64,000 bases of DNA from Misgurnus anguillicaudatus (lineage: Eukaryota; Chordata; Actinopteri; Cypriniformes; Cobitidae): contig NC_073357.2 of the NCBI RefSeq assembly GCF_027580225.2, forward strand, positions 42,060,001 to 42,124,000. Reading direction: 5' to 3'. The position numbers and the translations under genes are program-made. How positions within the stretch are numbered: the first letter of the stretch is position 1; each line of letters begins with the position of its first letter. The notes beneath the pieces are model-generated. The model saw only the letters and a program-made list of their open reading frames with translations, was not told where the DNA came from and did no database searches. Positions 12,027 to 21,397 of the stretch are shown here, piece by piece.

Positions 12027-13118
12027 TTAACATCAACTCCCTGGGGTCCAAAAATGCGTCGCTGTGTTTTGACATGTTTTCTCCTTATCATAGCAGAACC
12101 AACTTAAAATACTCCATCATTAATAATCATACACATTGTTTGACATCATTTGAAACTGTGAAGGGTCTTCTTTAATTTGTGTACATTCACAATAACAACA
12201 AATCTTTGTGTTTTTGTCAAATAAAGAAAATAAACAGAGTGCGCATTCAGACATTTCTGTCTCCGCCAGCTGTCTCTAAAAACAAGTTACAAAAATCAAT
12301 CGAAACTCTGCGAATACTCGTCACACAAACATGATACACATATCCAAAGAAAGCCTGAAATGTCTACTTTGAAACAAGGTAATTATAATTGAAAACAAAT
12401 ATTTCCTGTTTATTTAATCTGCATTGAAGTAAAGAGAGTACAGTTTTTCCTGGCTGAACTCATTATCTCTAATGCGGTCACGTCCACAGGCGGTACCCGC
12501 TGTTCACATGGTAATGAACAGACGAACAGTTCAAACAATGACAAATAAAGCATAAAGTTTTATCAGATTTTAAGACTTCACCGCATGTTTGGATGATAAA
12601 CTTTATACACACACATGAGGAATATCTTCATTCATGTCTGGACATTGAGGAAGAGAAGCATTTATCTTTAACGTTACCTAAGAAGAAGAACAATGGAAGA
12701 AGCACTGGAGGAGGATATATTCCTAAAGTAAGTCATTTATCCTCATTTATATTTGCTATCATGTAATATGCTTATGACTTGTGCAGTTCAGCCTACATAA
12801 GCGACCTCAGCAGACTGCACGCTTCAGATTGAATTTTTTTTGCATTGTTTACAAAACGAGGACGCGTGTACAGGCCTGTAATGGCGGATCTACATGCTGT
12901 ACAGTGTTAGACACAGTAATTCACTTTCGTATCCTTCATGGCAACTTTCAGTAAGGCTGCACTGCAGGATCTTTTATGTGTGTGCTGTAATATGATTCCA
13001 TATATTGTTTACATGCAACGCAATTTCATACATTGCGCTTTACACGCAACACGTGTTGTTTACCCGGAGACGTGAACCTCTGCCAGTGTCCCAAAATGGT
13101 CGGACCCCAGAGGATTAA
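12027..13118 (+). mobile_element. piggyBac-like non-autonomous element flanked by TTAA
   Basis: Both ends carry TTAA (12027-12030 and 13115-13118), the piggyBac target. Inside them the termini match imperfectly: CTCCCTGGGGTCC on the left, and CCTCTGGGGTCCGACC when the right end is read inverted. The size of 1.1 kb is too short for a transposase. A possible relic first exon lies at 12693: ATG in a good context followed by a GTAAGT donor-like site at 12728. Assignment rests on termini only. Confidence 0.5.
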
Positions 13119-15335
13119 AGTAGCACACCTCTCCTTAACAAACCACATGTTAAGCATGTTTTAAAATTATTCATTTCTATAGCACAAACATGTGCACGCC
13201 AAAGTTTTGGGTTTTACAAAATTTCAAACTCTATGCAATAGCAACAGTAATGCACAAGCACCACTAAGTTAAACCTGGAATAAGATCAAAGAAGCAAAAA
13301 CAGAATAGAACCAGACCAATAAAAACAATGGATCTAATATTGTGCATTGTTTAGTCTGGGTTTTTCACTTTAGCGACTACAAAAATGTCTAGGAAGACAA
13401 TTGAACTCCCACGCTTTTATTTTCTCATAAACACGTCTAGGTACATTTTTAATTTTAGTAGTTGTGTAGGACTGTAAATTTAAAAGCCTAGAGCTAGCGC
13501 TTGCTCTTCTCGAGTGCAATAGACTACAAAGAACTGCACTCATGACAGAGACTTATAAAAGATTTGATGTCAAGATTCATCAGTCTTTACGGGTGGAGGG
13601 ACAGGCCAGAGAACACAATATTGTCCAGCTACCCTCCATGCAGTTCATATAAAAGCCAGGGGCATTAAATACTAACTTACCCTAGGCTGCCCGCAGAACG
13701 ACCTACAGTACAAATCATCCCATTTATTCTATTCTGTGATTTTGTGTATGGGAATATAATAAACTCGAACTGTTGTTCTTGAAAAAGCAATTGCCACGTT
13801 ATCCACAAATCTGTCTATTTATCTGTGAAATGTTTCTGAAGCAAATCTGTTGCTGTAAAGTGACAGACTAGCTATTTTCAGCTGAATTAATTGCAGTAAC
13901 AAGTACACAGTAATTTAATTACAAATCATTTAATCTCTAGCTGTAAAAAGTAGACTAGGCAGAAAACATTCTTGCTTTTAAAGCTCACGAATAGCTATTC
14001 TGAAATAGATTTTTCTGTTTTAATCTTGTTTTCAAATTCTGCTACAGCCACTTTAGGTTTTCTCATATTCCACGTAGAGTGATGGGAAAAAGGAGAACAA
14101 TAAAAATAAATACACGCCCCACAGAATGGCCCACTCCATTTCAACAGGCTCACTATTTCTCAACATCAACCACACAAGTAGAGATATGCGCGCTCTGCCA
14201 AAACTCGATAAAAACATAATGTGATGGTGGAGGGAACACTCTCTGTAGAGGCACTGTAATGTGAGTGTTGCTTGATGATAAACAAATGAATAAATAAATC
14301 CACTTGGTATGTGGGAACTTTTTGGGGTCCGGGCCACTTCAGAGTAACCATAATGACAGGCGGTGGTAGTATTACTGAAAACATTTTAAAACTGTAGGTG
14401 CTGTATATTTTTCTATTTCCCCGGTCCTCAAACTAGAGGGATATCGGATTTCAACGTTTACGTTTACAATGGAACAAAAACAGCATGTGAACCGTAAAAA
14501 GCCAAATGCACTCGGGCAGAAATATTTGTAAGTCTAACTGGAAAAAGAAGGCGCTAAATCCATCCAAAGCCATGTGAGTCTTTGTATTGATACAGGACTA
14601 CTAAGAAGAGCTACAGATCGGAATTCCTTAGAAGATTATTCCGGATAAGCCTGTGTGCTTTGGACTGTGCATTTGGCAGTACGTAGCTAGGCAGAAAAAG
14701 CGTTATATTGAAATGGACTTTTTACCCGGCTTGACTTTTTTCTCTTCTTACTCTGATCTGCAGTCTGAAACTGCCAGTGGGCATAGGTTTTGTATATTCA
14801 GCACTTGATTTGCTGGGCTAAGAGAAGCGGATAGGGACAGAAAAATGAACCGGGCTGCTGAATGGATCTGGCACTCGGTTTCGTTTGTGGTAGTGAGCTG
14901 TCACGACAGAACCGTCCTCTGGGAGGACCTGCGAAGAATGGGCATGTTTTATTTCCTCTCTACCTCCATTTCTCTCTCTATAGATGAAGGGACAACATAA
15001 AAATGCAATAACTGACTTTTCTTTAGGACCCACAGGTTTTTTATTTCAGAAAGTGCTTATACAAATTGAGTGTGACTACCTGCCAGTCAGTCTTCTACAT
15101 TTCAATAGCTGTTTTCTATAGTTATAGTTATTCACTGTTAACGCTGATGTGTGACACTGTACTGTAAGTACTTCTGAGAACTGCCAACCCTTACCTCGCA
15201 TATGCTACAGTAATAGTTTCACTGCATAAGGAACCAAGGCCGAATGTTTATTTAAATGCAGCTTAGCACATTCTATTTATCTCATTCATAATATTATTCA
15301 TTATGACGCATTTAGTTGTCTAGCTCAAGCAAGAT
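13119..15335. other. Non-coding stretch left of the LTR element, nothing recognised
   Basis: No gene, RNA or clear repeat was found. Opposed short frames around 14050-14385 and 14818-15033 lack any domain signature. Confidence 0.45.
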
Positions 15336-15339
15336 TAAT
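15336..15339. repeat. Target-site duplication TAAT, left copy
   Basis: The four bases TAAT precede the terminal TGTCACA of the left LTR and are repeated directly after the right LTR at 24270-24273. Four-base duplications occur in some Ty3/gypsy lineages; five is more common. Confidence 0.85.
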
Positions 15340-15468
15340 TGTCACAAGCCAGGGGCTGGCTGCTAGTGGTTAAGCCACGCCCCTTCTCAATTTCCACCTC
15401 GAGGAGGTCCCCAAAACCAACCCAATGACCAAACAACAACGAGGAACAGGTAAGTATAAAAAATAGTC

Positions 15469-15478
15469 TTTATTTATT
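15469..15478 (-). promoter_or_regulatory. Overlapping AATAAA polyadenylation signals in the 3' LTR
   Basis: The minus strand reads AATAAATAAA, two overlapping canonical hexamers about 130 nt before the end of the LTR. That is where a retrotransposon transcript would be expected to terminate. The same sequence is in the 5' LTR around 22505-22514. Confidence 0.5.
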
Positions 15479-15795
15479 TAAATATTTAAAATGTCCTGGG
15501 AATTGGGGAAAGGGGAAATTAAAACTAATGTCCGGCTCTGCCCTCCAGGGGGCCACGAGCAAGTGAGTGACTGGGGGTGGGGATAACGTCGGGGAACGGG
15601 CTCCCGCCTCTGATTCCCTCTGCCCGTGGCGCGCTCCTCTTCCTTCCTGGAGGCAGAAATAAATCAAAGTCAGTGTTGGTGTAGACTTGTTTGTATCCGT
15701 GTACCTGTGGCTAGCTCGAGGCGGTTCGCCGCCTGTCTCACACAGCTCCTCGCTGGTCGACTCACTTTCCTTCCCTGTTCTCTCTTTCTCCACAG

Positions 15796-16093
15796 ATGAC
15801 TGCTGGGACACAAAGGCACAATGAATCGGTCTCCAATGGTTCTCTCACCTCTGCGCTGACTACAGCGTTCGGTAGGTAAGGCTCTCTTCACAGGTTGGTA
15901 TCTCAGTGTTCACGCTGGTTCTCTCTCTCTCTCCACAGATGACTGCTGGGACACAAAGGCACAATGAATCGGTCTCCAATGGTTCTCTCACCTCTGCGCT
16001 GACTACAGCGTTCGGTAGGTAATGCTCTCTTCACAGCTCGGTATCTCAGTGCTCACGCTGGTTCTCTCTCTCTCTCCACAGATGACTGCTGGC
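15796..16093. repeat. 143-bp tandem repeats inside the LTR
   Basis: Two consecutive units (15796-15938 and 15939-16081) are nearly identical, and a third begins at 16082 but diverges after ATGACTGCTGG. On the plus strand, antisense to the element, each unit starts after a CT-rich tract ending CCACAG and contains a TAG|GTAA splice-donor-like site 80 nt later. The same array is in the other LTR starting at 22832. It could be an enhancer-like array of the element or an antisense exon array; the sequence alone does not decide. Confidence 0.85.
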
Positions 16094-17243
16094 TACCACT
16101 TCGAGGTAGGTACGGCTCTCTGCACAGCTCTCACGGCACACTCCTCTTCCCTGTTGAGTTGGCAGGTTTTAACAGGTTATGCTTCATGTAACAGGGTGGC
16201 GGACTTACGACGGCTGGCTACGCGATGCGTCAACTGGACAGTGTTTTTTTTTTTCTAGGTGGCGCCGGGGGCCGAAACCCTCTCGGCGAGCTCGTTGGTC
16301 CACAGAGGGGCGAGAACGTCACGCCGGCACACCGGGTCGAGCGCTGCCCTTTCCTCGAGACCCGTTGGTCGATCGAAAACTGGACCGGGGCGCCCTCTCG
16401 TTGAGACCTCAGGGCGGCGGATCTCCTTCGCCTCAAGCTCCACCACTCAGTGCACACAATAGACGCCCGTCTTCCTTTCCTTCGCTCTGGACGGAAATAT
16501 GGAGATGTTAACTCGGCCTAGTGTTTGTATTTCGTCACTGGAGCTGTTTCACACAAAGGCCCTTCGGCTCACCCACCGCGCTGGCTCAGGGGTAGGGCCG
16601 TCCGCTCTCTTTTGGAAACACTCAGAGATATACAGGTCAAATACATACACAATACTTCTGTAAGAAGATTCCGTTACTCACAACTGTTGTATTTTCTTTG
16701 TCCTAGATTGACTTCACGCTGTAATAGTTCCAAATGCACAGACAGGGCGTTTTCCAGCCGCCAACACTACTCTCCCATAACCGTATACTCACAACGGTGC
16801 GTCTTTTCTCCCTTCGTTGCTTTCCTCCAAGGTCAGTATTCGTTTACTTCGTTTACTTCGTTTACTTCGTTTACCTTTAAGGTCTTCGGTATTTTCCTTC
16901 ACGTAAATCTATAATCCAGAACGAGAGAGAGAGCAATACAGCAGTCCAAAATAGTGTACCAGGTGAGCCCAACTCAGCGCTACGGTCCACATCAACAACA
17001 GGAATAATCGACTCCAACTGTGTTTCAAAACTGATCTAAAATACTCTCCTGAGTGTTGTTCTCGCCCAATCACCCGGCGCTCCTCTTGATAACTCGCAGC
17101 TGCATGTAATTCGGCTGATTACAGCGTTCGCGGCGCTACCGGATGTCCGGTGTTTTCTTTTACCGGTCCGGGCGGAAACATCCGGGCGGAACCAAACTTG
17201 CCCAATTTTTGGTTCCGCCTAAAAGATCGTCACTCCTGTGACA

Positions 17244-17255
17244 TCCTCCCCCGCC
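17244..17255 (-). promoter_or_regulatory. Polypurine tract of the gypsy element
   Basis: The minus strand reads GGCGGGGGAGGA immediately before the 3' LTR terminus TGTCACA. A purine run in this place resists RNase H and primes plus-strand DNA synthesis in LTR elements. Position and composition both fit. Confidence 0.85.
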
Positions 17256-17263
17256 AATGCATT

Positions 17264-20200
17264 CTAGTCCCTGGAATGCCTCGGCGTTGTCCACTCACCG
17301 TACCGGGCAGGGGGGCGTCCTCGGCTCTCCCGTTGGGAGCGTCTCACGGGTGAATCGGGTTCGACTGGTTCGGGTACTACCTCTGGTTGCATCTGAGCCG
17401 CCGGGGGTTCAACCGGCTCCGGTACCAACTCAGGCGGTATCTGGGCCACTGGGGGTTCAGCTGGCTCGGGTGCTATTTCTGGCTGCCTCTGGGCGGCCGG
17501 GGGTAGCGCCGCCACTGGTCGACCTGGTACCACAGCCCATCCTTCCATCCAGGGGGCCACCGGTACTGGCTCTGTGGGCCCTTCTCTCCCAGCCTCAGGG
17601 TAATTCGGACAGGGGCGGAGCATGTTCCGATGTACTACACGTTCGGGGCCAGGTTTTCCTTCCGGCCGGATGGTGTACACCGGCTGTCCCGGTCTCTGCT
17701 GCTTGCAGACCACATACGGGATAGCCTCCCAGCGGTCACTTAACTTTCCCTTCCCTTGCCGCCGGTTATCTCTCGCCAGGACCCTCTCACCTGGTAACAG
17801 GGGGGCATCTCGAGCAGTCCGATCATACAGACGTTTGTTCCTTTCTCCTGCCGTCTGTATCTTTCTAGACACTTGCTCGTACGCAAAGTGTAGGCGCTGG
17901 TGATGGCGCCCCACCCACTCCGTCACACTCACTTCTTCCCGGTCTGCTGCTACTCCCAGGACCAGGTCAGTGGGCATCCGTACGTGCCTGCCGAACATCA
18001 GGTAAGTAGGGGCATACCCCGTCGTACTATGAACACTGTTGTTATATGCTTGCAAAAGGTTTGGTAGCGCACTCACCCAATCGCTCTGCTGTCGTTGATC
18101 TAAGGTCCCCAGTAGCCCCAGTAGGGTCTGATTGAACCTCTCACAGCTTCCATTCCCCTGGGGGTGGTACGACGTGGTGTGGGTTTTGGTACATCCATAC
18201 AACTGGCATAACTCACGGATTACCTTGGATTCAAAGTTTGCTCCCTGGTCGGAGTGCAGAAACTCGGGACATCCAAATGTCTGGAACACATTTCGCCATA
18301 GAGCTGCGGCGGTGGTGTTGGCAGTCTGGTCGAGCGTCGGGACTGCCCAGGCGTATTTAGTAAATAGGTCAGTAATTACCAGAATGTTTTGATAACGGTC
18401 CTGAGGGCGGCCTAGCGTCAGGAAGTCCATTGCCATTATGTGGAGGGGGGCTTTCGCGTGGATGGGTACCATCGGTGCTCGGGCCTCTCGTCGAGATTTA
18501 AACAGCGTGCATCGGGGGCACGCTTGAATTAAATCGTGCACCGACGCCTCCAATCCCGGCCAGTAGAAGAATCTACGCAGTAGGGATACGGTTCTCTCCT
18601 GTCCCTGGTGTCCCAACTGGTCATGATAGGCCGAGACCAATGCGTTTACCTGGTTGGCCGGCACCACGATCTGACACACTTCCTCGCCCACTTTCGGATC
18701 GCAGGTCTTCCTGCAGAGCACTCCCTCCTGTAGCTCCAGCTTCTCCCACTGTCCCAACAACTTCTTCTCCGTCTCTGTCTGGGCTAGCCTTTCCGCTGGC
18801 GCGGGCCGTCGGCCCCGTTCTACCCACGTCTTCACCTGACACACGTCCCGGTCCTGGGCCTGTCTCTCTATCCAACGGCGGGGGTCCCACCCCCAGTTCC
18901 CTGGTGCAGCTTCCTGCTGGCCTCCTGGCGCCTCCACGGCCCCTATCATGTAGCCCTCCTCACGGCTATCCTCCCTTCGATACCCCTGGTGTCTGGGGCT
19001 CTTTCCCTCTGGCAGTCTTGAGAGGACGTCCGCGTTCGTATGTTCTCGTCCAGGCCGATACTGCAGCTTGTAATCGAAGTTGGCCAGCTGAGCCACCCAT
19101 CGCTGTTCCACGGCCCCCAGCTTCGCCGTCTGTAAATGTACTAGAGGGTTGTTATCTGTAATGACTGTTACCTTAGCTCCCCAAAGGTAGTCTTTGAACT
19201 TTTCGCTCAAGGCCCACTTCAGGGCCAGCAGTTCCAGCTTGAAAGAGCTGTAGTTCGCGTCGTTCCTCTCTGCCGGATGGAGACTCCGGCTCGCATAAGC
19301 GATCACCCGCTCTGTACCTTCTTGCCGTTGGGCCAATACTGCCCCCAATCCCAGGTTGCTCGCGTCTGTATATAAGACAAAAGGTTCAGAAAAATCAGCA
19401 TACGCCAAGATGGGGGCCTGTAACAACTCCTGCTTCAACCTCTGAAAAGCCATCTCACAATCATTGTCCCAATTGATCGGGGGCGACCCACGGCCCCGGT
19501 TTCGTCCCGTGCCGACCAGCAACTGGTTAAGGGGCTTGGCAATCTTCGAGAAATCTTTAATGAATCTCCTATAATATCCCACGAACCCCAGAAAGGATCG
19601 TACTTGCCTCACAGTCTTAGGCGCGTCCCAATCTTTCACTGCCGAGACTTTCTCGGGGTCCACGGCCACCCCCGCTGCGCTAACCACATGGCCCAGGAAC
19701 TTCACTTCTCGCCGCAGCAGGTGGCACTTGTCCGGCTGCAGCTTCAGCCCGTACCTTTCCATGGCTCGGAAGACTTCCTCTAGGTGCCGGAGGTGGGAAT
19801 CGAAATCTGGGGAATACACAATCACATCATCCAAATATACCAATACTGACTCCATCAACTGACCTCCAAGGCAGCGTTGCATCAAGCGTTGAAAGGTGGC
19901 CGGAGCGTTGCAGAGCCCGAAAGGCATCCGGTCCCATTCAAACAGTCCAAACGGGGTCGTGAAGGCGGTCTTCTCCCGGTCCGCCTCGGCTACTTGCACC
20001 TGCCAGTATCCACTGGCCAGATCTAAGGTGGAATACCAGGCCGACTGCGTGAGGCTAGCAAGGGAGTCTTCAATTCGTGGTAAGGGGAAGGCGTCTTTCT
20101 TAGTTACCAGGTTCAGCTTGCGATAGTCCACACAGAACCTCCAGGCTCCCGTCTTCTTTTGTACGAGCACGATGGGGGCCGCCCAGGGACTACTACTCTC

Positions 20201-21397
20201 TCGGACAATGCCCCGGCCCAACATGCCCTGCAGGAGTGTACGTACTTCCGCATACAAGGTAGGTGGGATCGGTCGATATCTCTCCCGGCTTGGCCCTGCG
20301 TCCCCAGTGGGGATGTGATGTTCCACCACCCTGGTGCACCCGTAGTCCTCATCGTGCCTCGCAAACACATGTTGCCACTTCCGAAGGAGTGCCTGCAGTT
20401 TCTGTGTCTGTACCTGTCCCAGGTCGTCTCCTTGCAGTGACTCACCCGCTAGGTGTCTTGGCACACCTCTCCCCTGGTTACTCGCCGGGGCATCCATTTG
20501 GGTCAGGGCCACCTCGATCACAGTGGGGCACACCTGACGGAAACTGACGTCCCTCTCTTCCCTCACCTGGTGGGGTGTGACCATCGTCAGCCGGGCCAGT
20601 CGTTGATGCCGGTGTAACTGTACTGCATAGGGGTGCTCGTTTCGTACCCTCACTGGGACTCTCCCCCGGCGGACCGCCGCTAGTCCCCGTGCTACCTCCA
20701 CTTGCGGGCAATCTGTATGTGGTTCTACCAACACCCACTCCTCTGGGCTCGCTTCCCGAAGGGGCACTCTCGCCCATACGATAGCCTCACTCCTAGGGGG
20801 AATAGACAAGGCAAAACGACACATTACTCTTCCCACTTCCTCCCGATTTCTACGAACCTGGTTCATTTGGACCCGGCGGCAATCGGCCACTACACGCTCC
20901 CACTTGGGTCTCTCGGTAGGTGAGATCCTCGGACCAGGCCTAGCCTGGAATATCTCCTCCCAGCATTCGGAGAGGACATTCATGCCCAATAAGGCTCGGT
21001 GGGCGCCCAAACACTTATCTTCGACAATGATCACACCTTTTTGGGGGACGACTACCCCATGTACCTCAAGATCCGTCAGGCGATAGCCAATGTAGGGGAT
21101 TTCTAGGCCATTAGCGCCCTTCAACGTCAGCCAGGGGGCCTCCGCTCCTTTTGTTCCTCCCTGTCCGAATATCTCCTTGGAGAGGCTTTCTGCGAACATC
21201 GTTACCTGTGAGCCCGTGTCTACCAGGCACTGAATCCATTTGCCACACACTTTCACTTCTGCCACCGGGCTATGCCCGACCATCTGTTGCCTAGAGCTGT
21301 CCCTTCTTCCCGGGTCTTCTCGAGGGGTCCCGGCCACACGACCCACTGTGGCCGGTCGTCCTAAAAACCCCCCTCTGATGCCCTGCGGGGCCCACAC
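17264..21397 (-). CDS. pol: Pol polyprotein: protease, RT, RNase H, integrase
   Basis: The open frame of 1377 codons from 21397 has no good ATG of its own. The frame is open only from 21403, so it is most likely reached by -1 frameshifting from gag, with the first Pol codon at 21364 (1366 Pol residues). Residues are counted from 21397. Aspartic protease: DTG at 60-62. Reverse transcriptase: LDLASGYW (catalytic D459), MPFGLCNAPATFQ around 491, and YLDD at 521-524. RNase H: YTDAS (D678), E722, ITDNN (D748) and D790. Integrase: HHCC zinc-binding residues H925, H930, C960, C963, then catalytic D991, D1050 and E1086 (D,D35E). The C-terminus (about 1300-1350) is Pro/Glu-rich with three PEPxEP repeats and a basic tail; no chromodomain was seen. 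Every catalytic residue looked for is present, so the enzyme set may be functional. Confidence 0.95.
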   Translation of the reverse strand: MWAPQGIRGGFLGRPATVGRVAGTPREDPGRRDSSRQQMVGHSPVAEVKVCGKWIQCLVDTGSQVTMFAESLSKEIFGQGGTKGAEAPWLTLKGANGLEIPYIGYRLTDLEVHGVVVPQKGVIIVEDKCLGAHRALLGMNVLSECWEEIFQARPGPRISPTERPKWERVVADCRRVQMNQVRRNREEVGRVMCRFALSIPPRSEAIVWARVPLREASPEEWVLVEPHTDCPQVEVARGLAAVRRGRVPVRVRNEHPYAVQLHRHQRLARLTMVTPHQVREERDVSFRQVCPTVIEVALTQMDAPASNQGRGVPRHLAGESLQGDDLGQVQTQKLQALLRKWQHVFARHDEDYGCTRVVEHHIPTGDAGPSRERYRPIPPTLYAEVRTLLQGMLGRGIVRESSSPWAAPIVLVQKKTGAWRFCVDYRKLNLVTKKDAFPLPRIEDSLASLTQSAWYSTLDLASGYWQVQVAEADREKTAFTTPFGLFEWDRMPFGLCNAPATFQRLMQRCLGGQLMESVLVYLDDVIVYSPDFDSHLRHLEEVFRAMERYGLKLQPDKCHLLRREVKFLGHVVSAAGVAVDPEKVSAVKDWDAPKTVRQVRSFLGFVGYYRRFIKDFSKIAKPLNQLLVGTGRNRGRGSPPINWDNDCEMAFQRLKQELLQAPILAYADFSEPFVLYTDASNLGLGAVLAQRQEGTERVIAYASRSLHPAERNDANYSSFKLELLALKWALSEKFKDYLWGAKVTVITDNNPLVHLQTAKLGAVEQRWVAQLANFDYKLQYRPGREHTNADVLSRLPEGKSPRHQGYRREDSREEGYMIGAVEAPGGQQEAAPGNWGWDPRRWIERQAQDRDVCQVKTWVERGRRPAPAERLAQTETEKKLLGQWEKLELQEGVLCRKTCDPKVGEEVCQIVVPANQVNALVSAYHDQLGHQGQERTVSLLRRFFYWPGLEASVHDLIQACPRCTLFKSRREARAPMVPIHAKAPLHIMAMDFLTLGRPQDRYQNILVITDLFTKYAWAVPTLDQTANTTAAALWRNVFQTFGCPEFLHSDQGANFESKVIRELCQLYGCTKTHTTSYHPQGNGSCERFNQTLLGLLGTLDQRQQSDWVSALPNLLQAYNNSVHSTTGYAPTYLMFGRHVRMPTDLVLGVAADREEVSVTEWVGRHHQRLHFAYEQVSRKIQTAGERNKRLYDRTARDAPLLPGERVLARDNRRQGKGKLSDRWEAIPYVVCKQQRPGQPVYTIRPEGKPGPERVVHRNMLRPCPNYPEAGREGPTEPVPVAPWMEGWAVVPGRPVAALPPAAQRQPEIAPEPAEPPVAQIPPELVPEPVEPPAAQMQPEVVPEPVEPDSPVRRSQRESRGRPPARYGEWTTPRHSRD
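21312..21370 (-). promoter_or_regulatory. Programmed -1 frameshift signal at the gag-pol junction
   Basis: On the minus strand, gag ends GGG GGT TTT TAG. The heptamer GGGTTTT (21370-21364) fits X XXY YYZ in the gag frame, and slipping back one base enters the pol frame. After an 8-nt spacer comes a perfect 9-bp stem, CCGGCCACA (21355-21347) with TGTGGCCGG (21338-21330), enclosing an 8-nt loop. GGGTC in the loop (21344-21340) can pair with GACCC at 21316-21312, giving an H-type pseudoknot with a 13-nt third loop; a nearer GACCC (21329-21325) leaves no linker. Layout and spacing match known -1 frameshift sites. The function is inferred. Confidence 0.8.

Larger units (their letters stand above)
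15340..17243 (-). repeat. 3' LTR of the gypsy element (1904 bp)
   Basis: The LTR begins and ends with a 7-bp inverted repeat, TGTCACA…TGTGACA. It matches 22376-24269 almost exactly. It has four CGTTTACTT-type units near 16848-16880 where the other LTR has three, and 11 T's at about 16244-16254 where the other has 10. Tandem 143-bp units lie at 15796-16081. Clustered AATAAA on the minus strand near its 3' end (15469-15478) suggests a U5 of about 130 nt. The open frames seen in it occur in both LTRs and are not considered genes. Confidence 0.95.

Noticed and set aside
15470..15811. Minus-strand 113-codon frame in the LTR, repeated at 22506-22847
   Set aside because: It is present in both LTRs only because they are copies. 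It overlaps the polyadenylation region and tandem repeats, and no domain was recognised.
17244..17263. Possible env gene between pol and the 3' LTR
   Set aside because: Only about 20 nt separate the pol stop from the LTR, so there is no room for one.
17257..17724. Plus-strand open frames opposite pol, gag and gag-pol (such as 18640-19161, 21240-21617, 21683-22402)
   Set aside because: They are shadows of GC-rich coding sequence on the other strand, with no domain motifs.
21325..21329. Nearer GACCC as the pseudoknot partner
   Set aside because: It directly abuts the 9-bp stem, leaving no loop to span it. The copy at 21312-21316 gives a feasible 13-nt loop.
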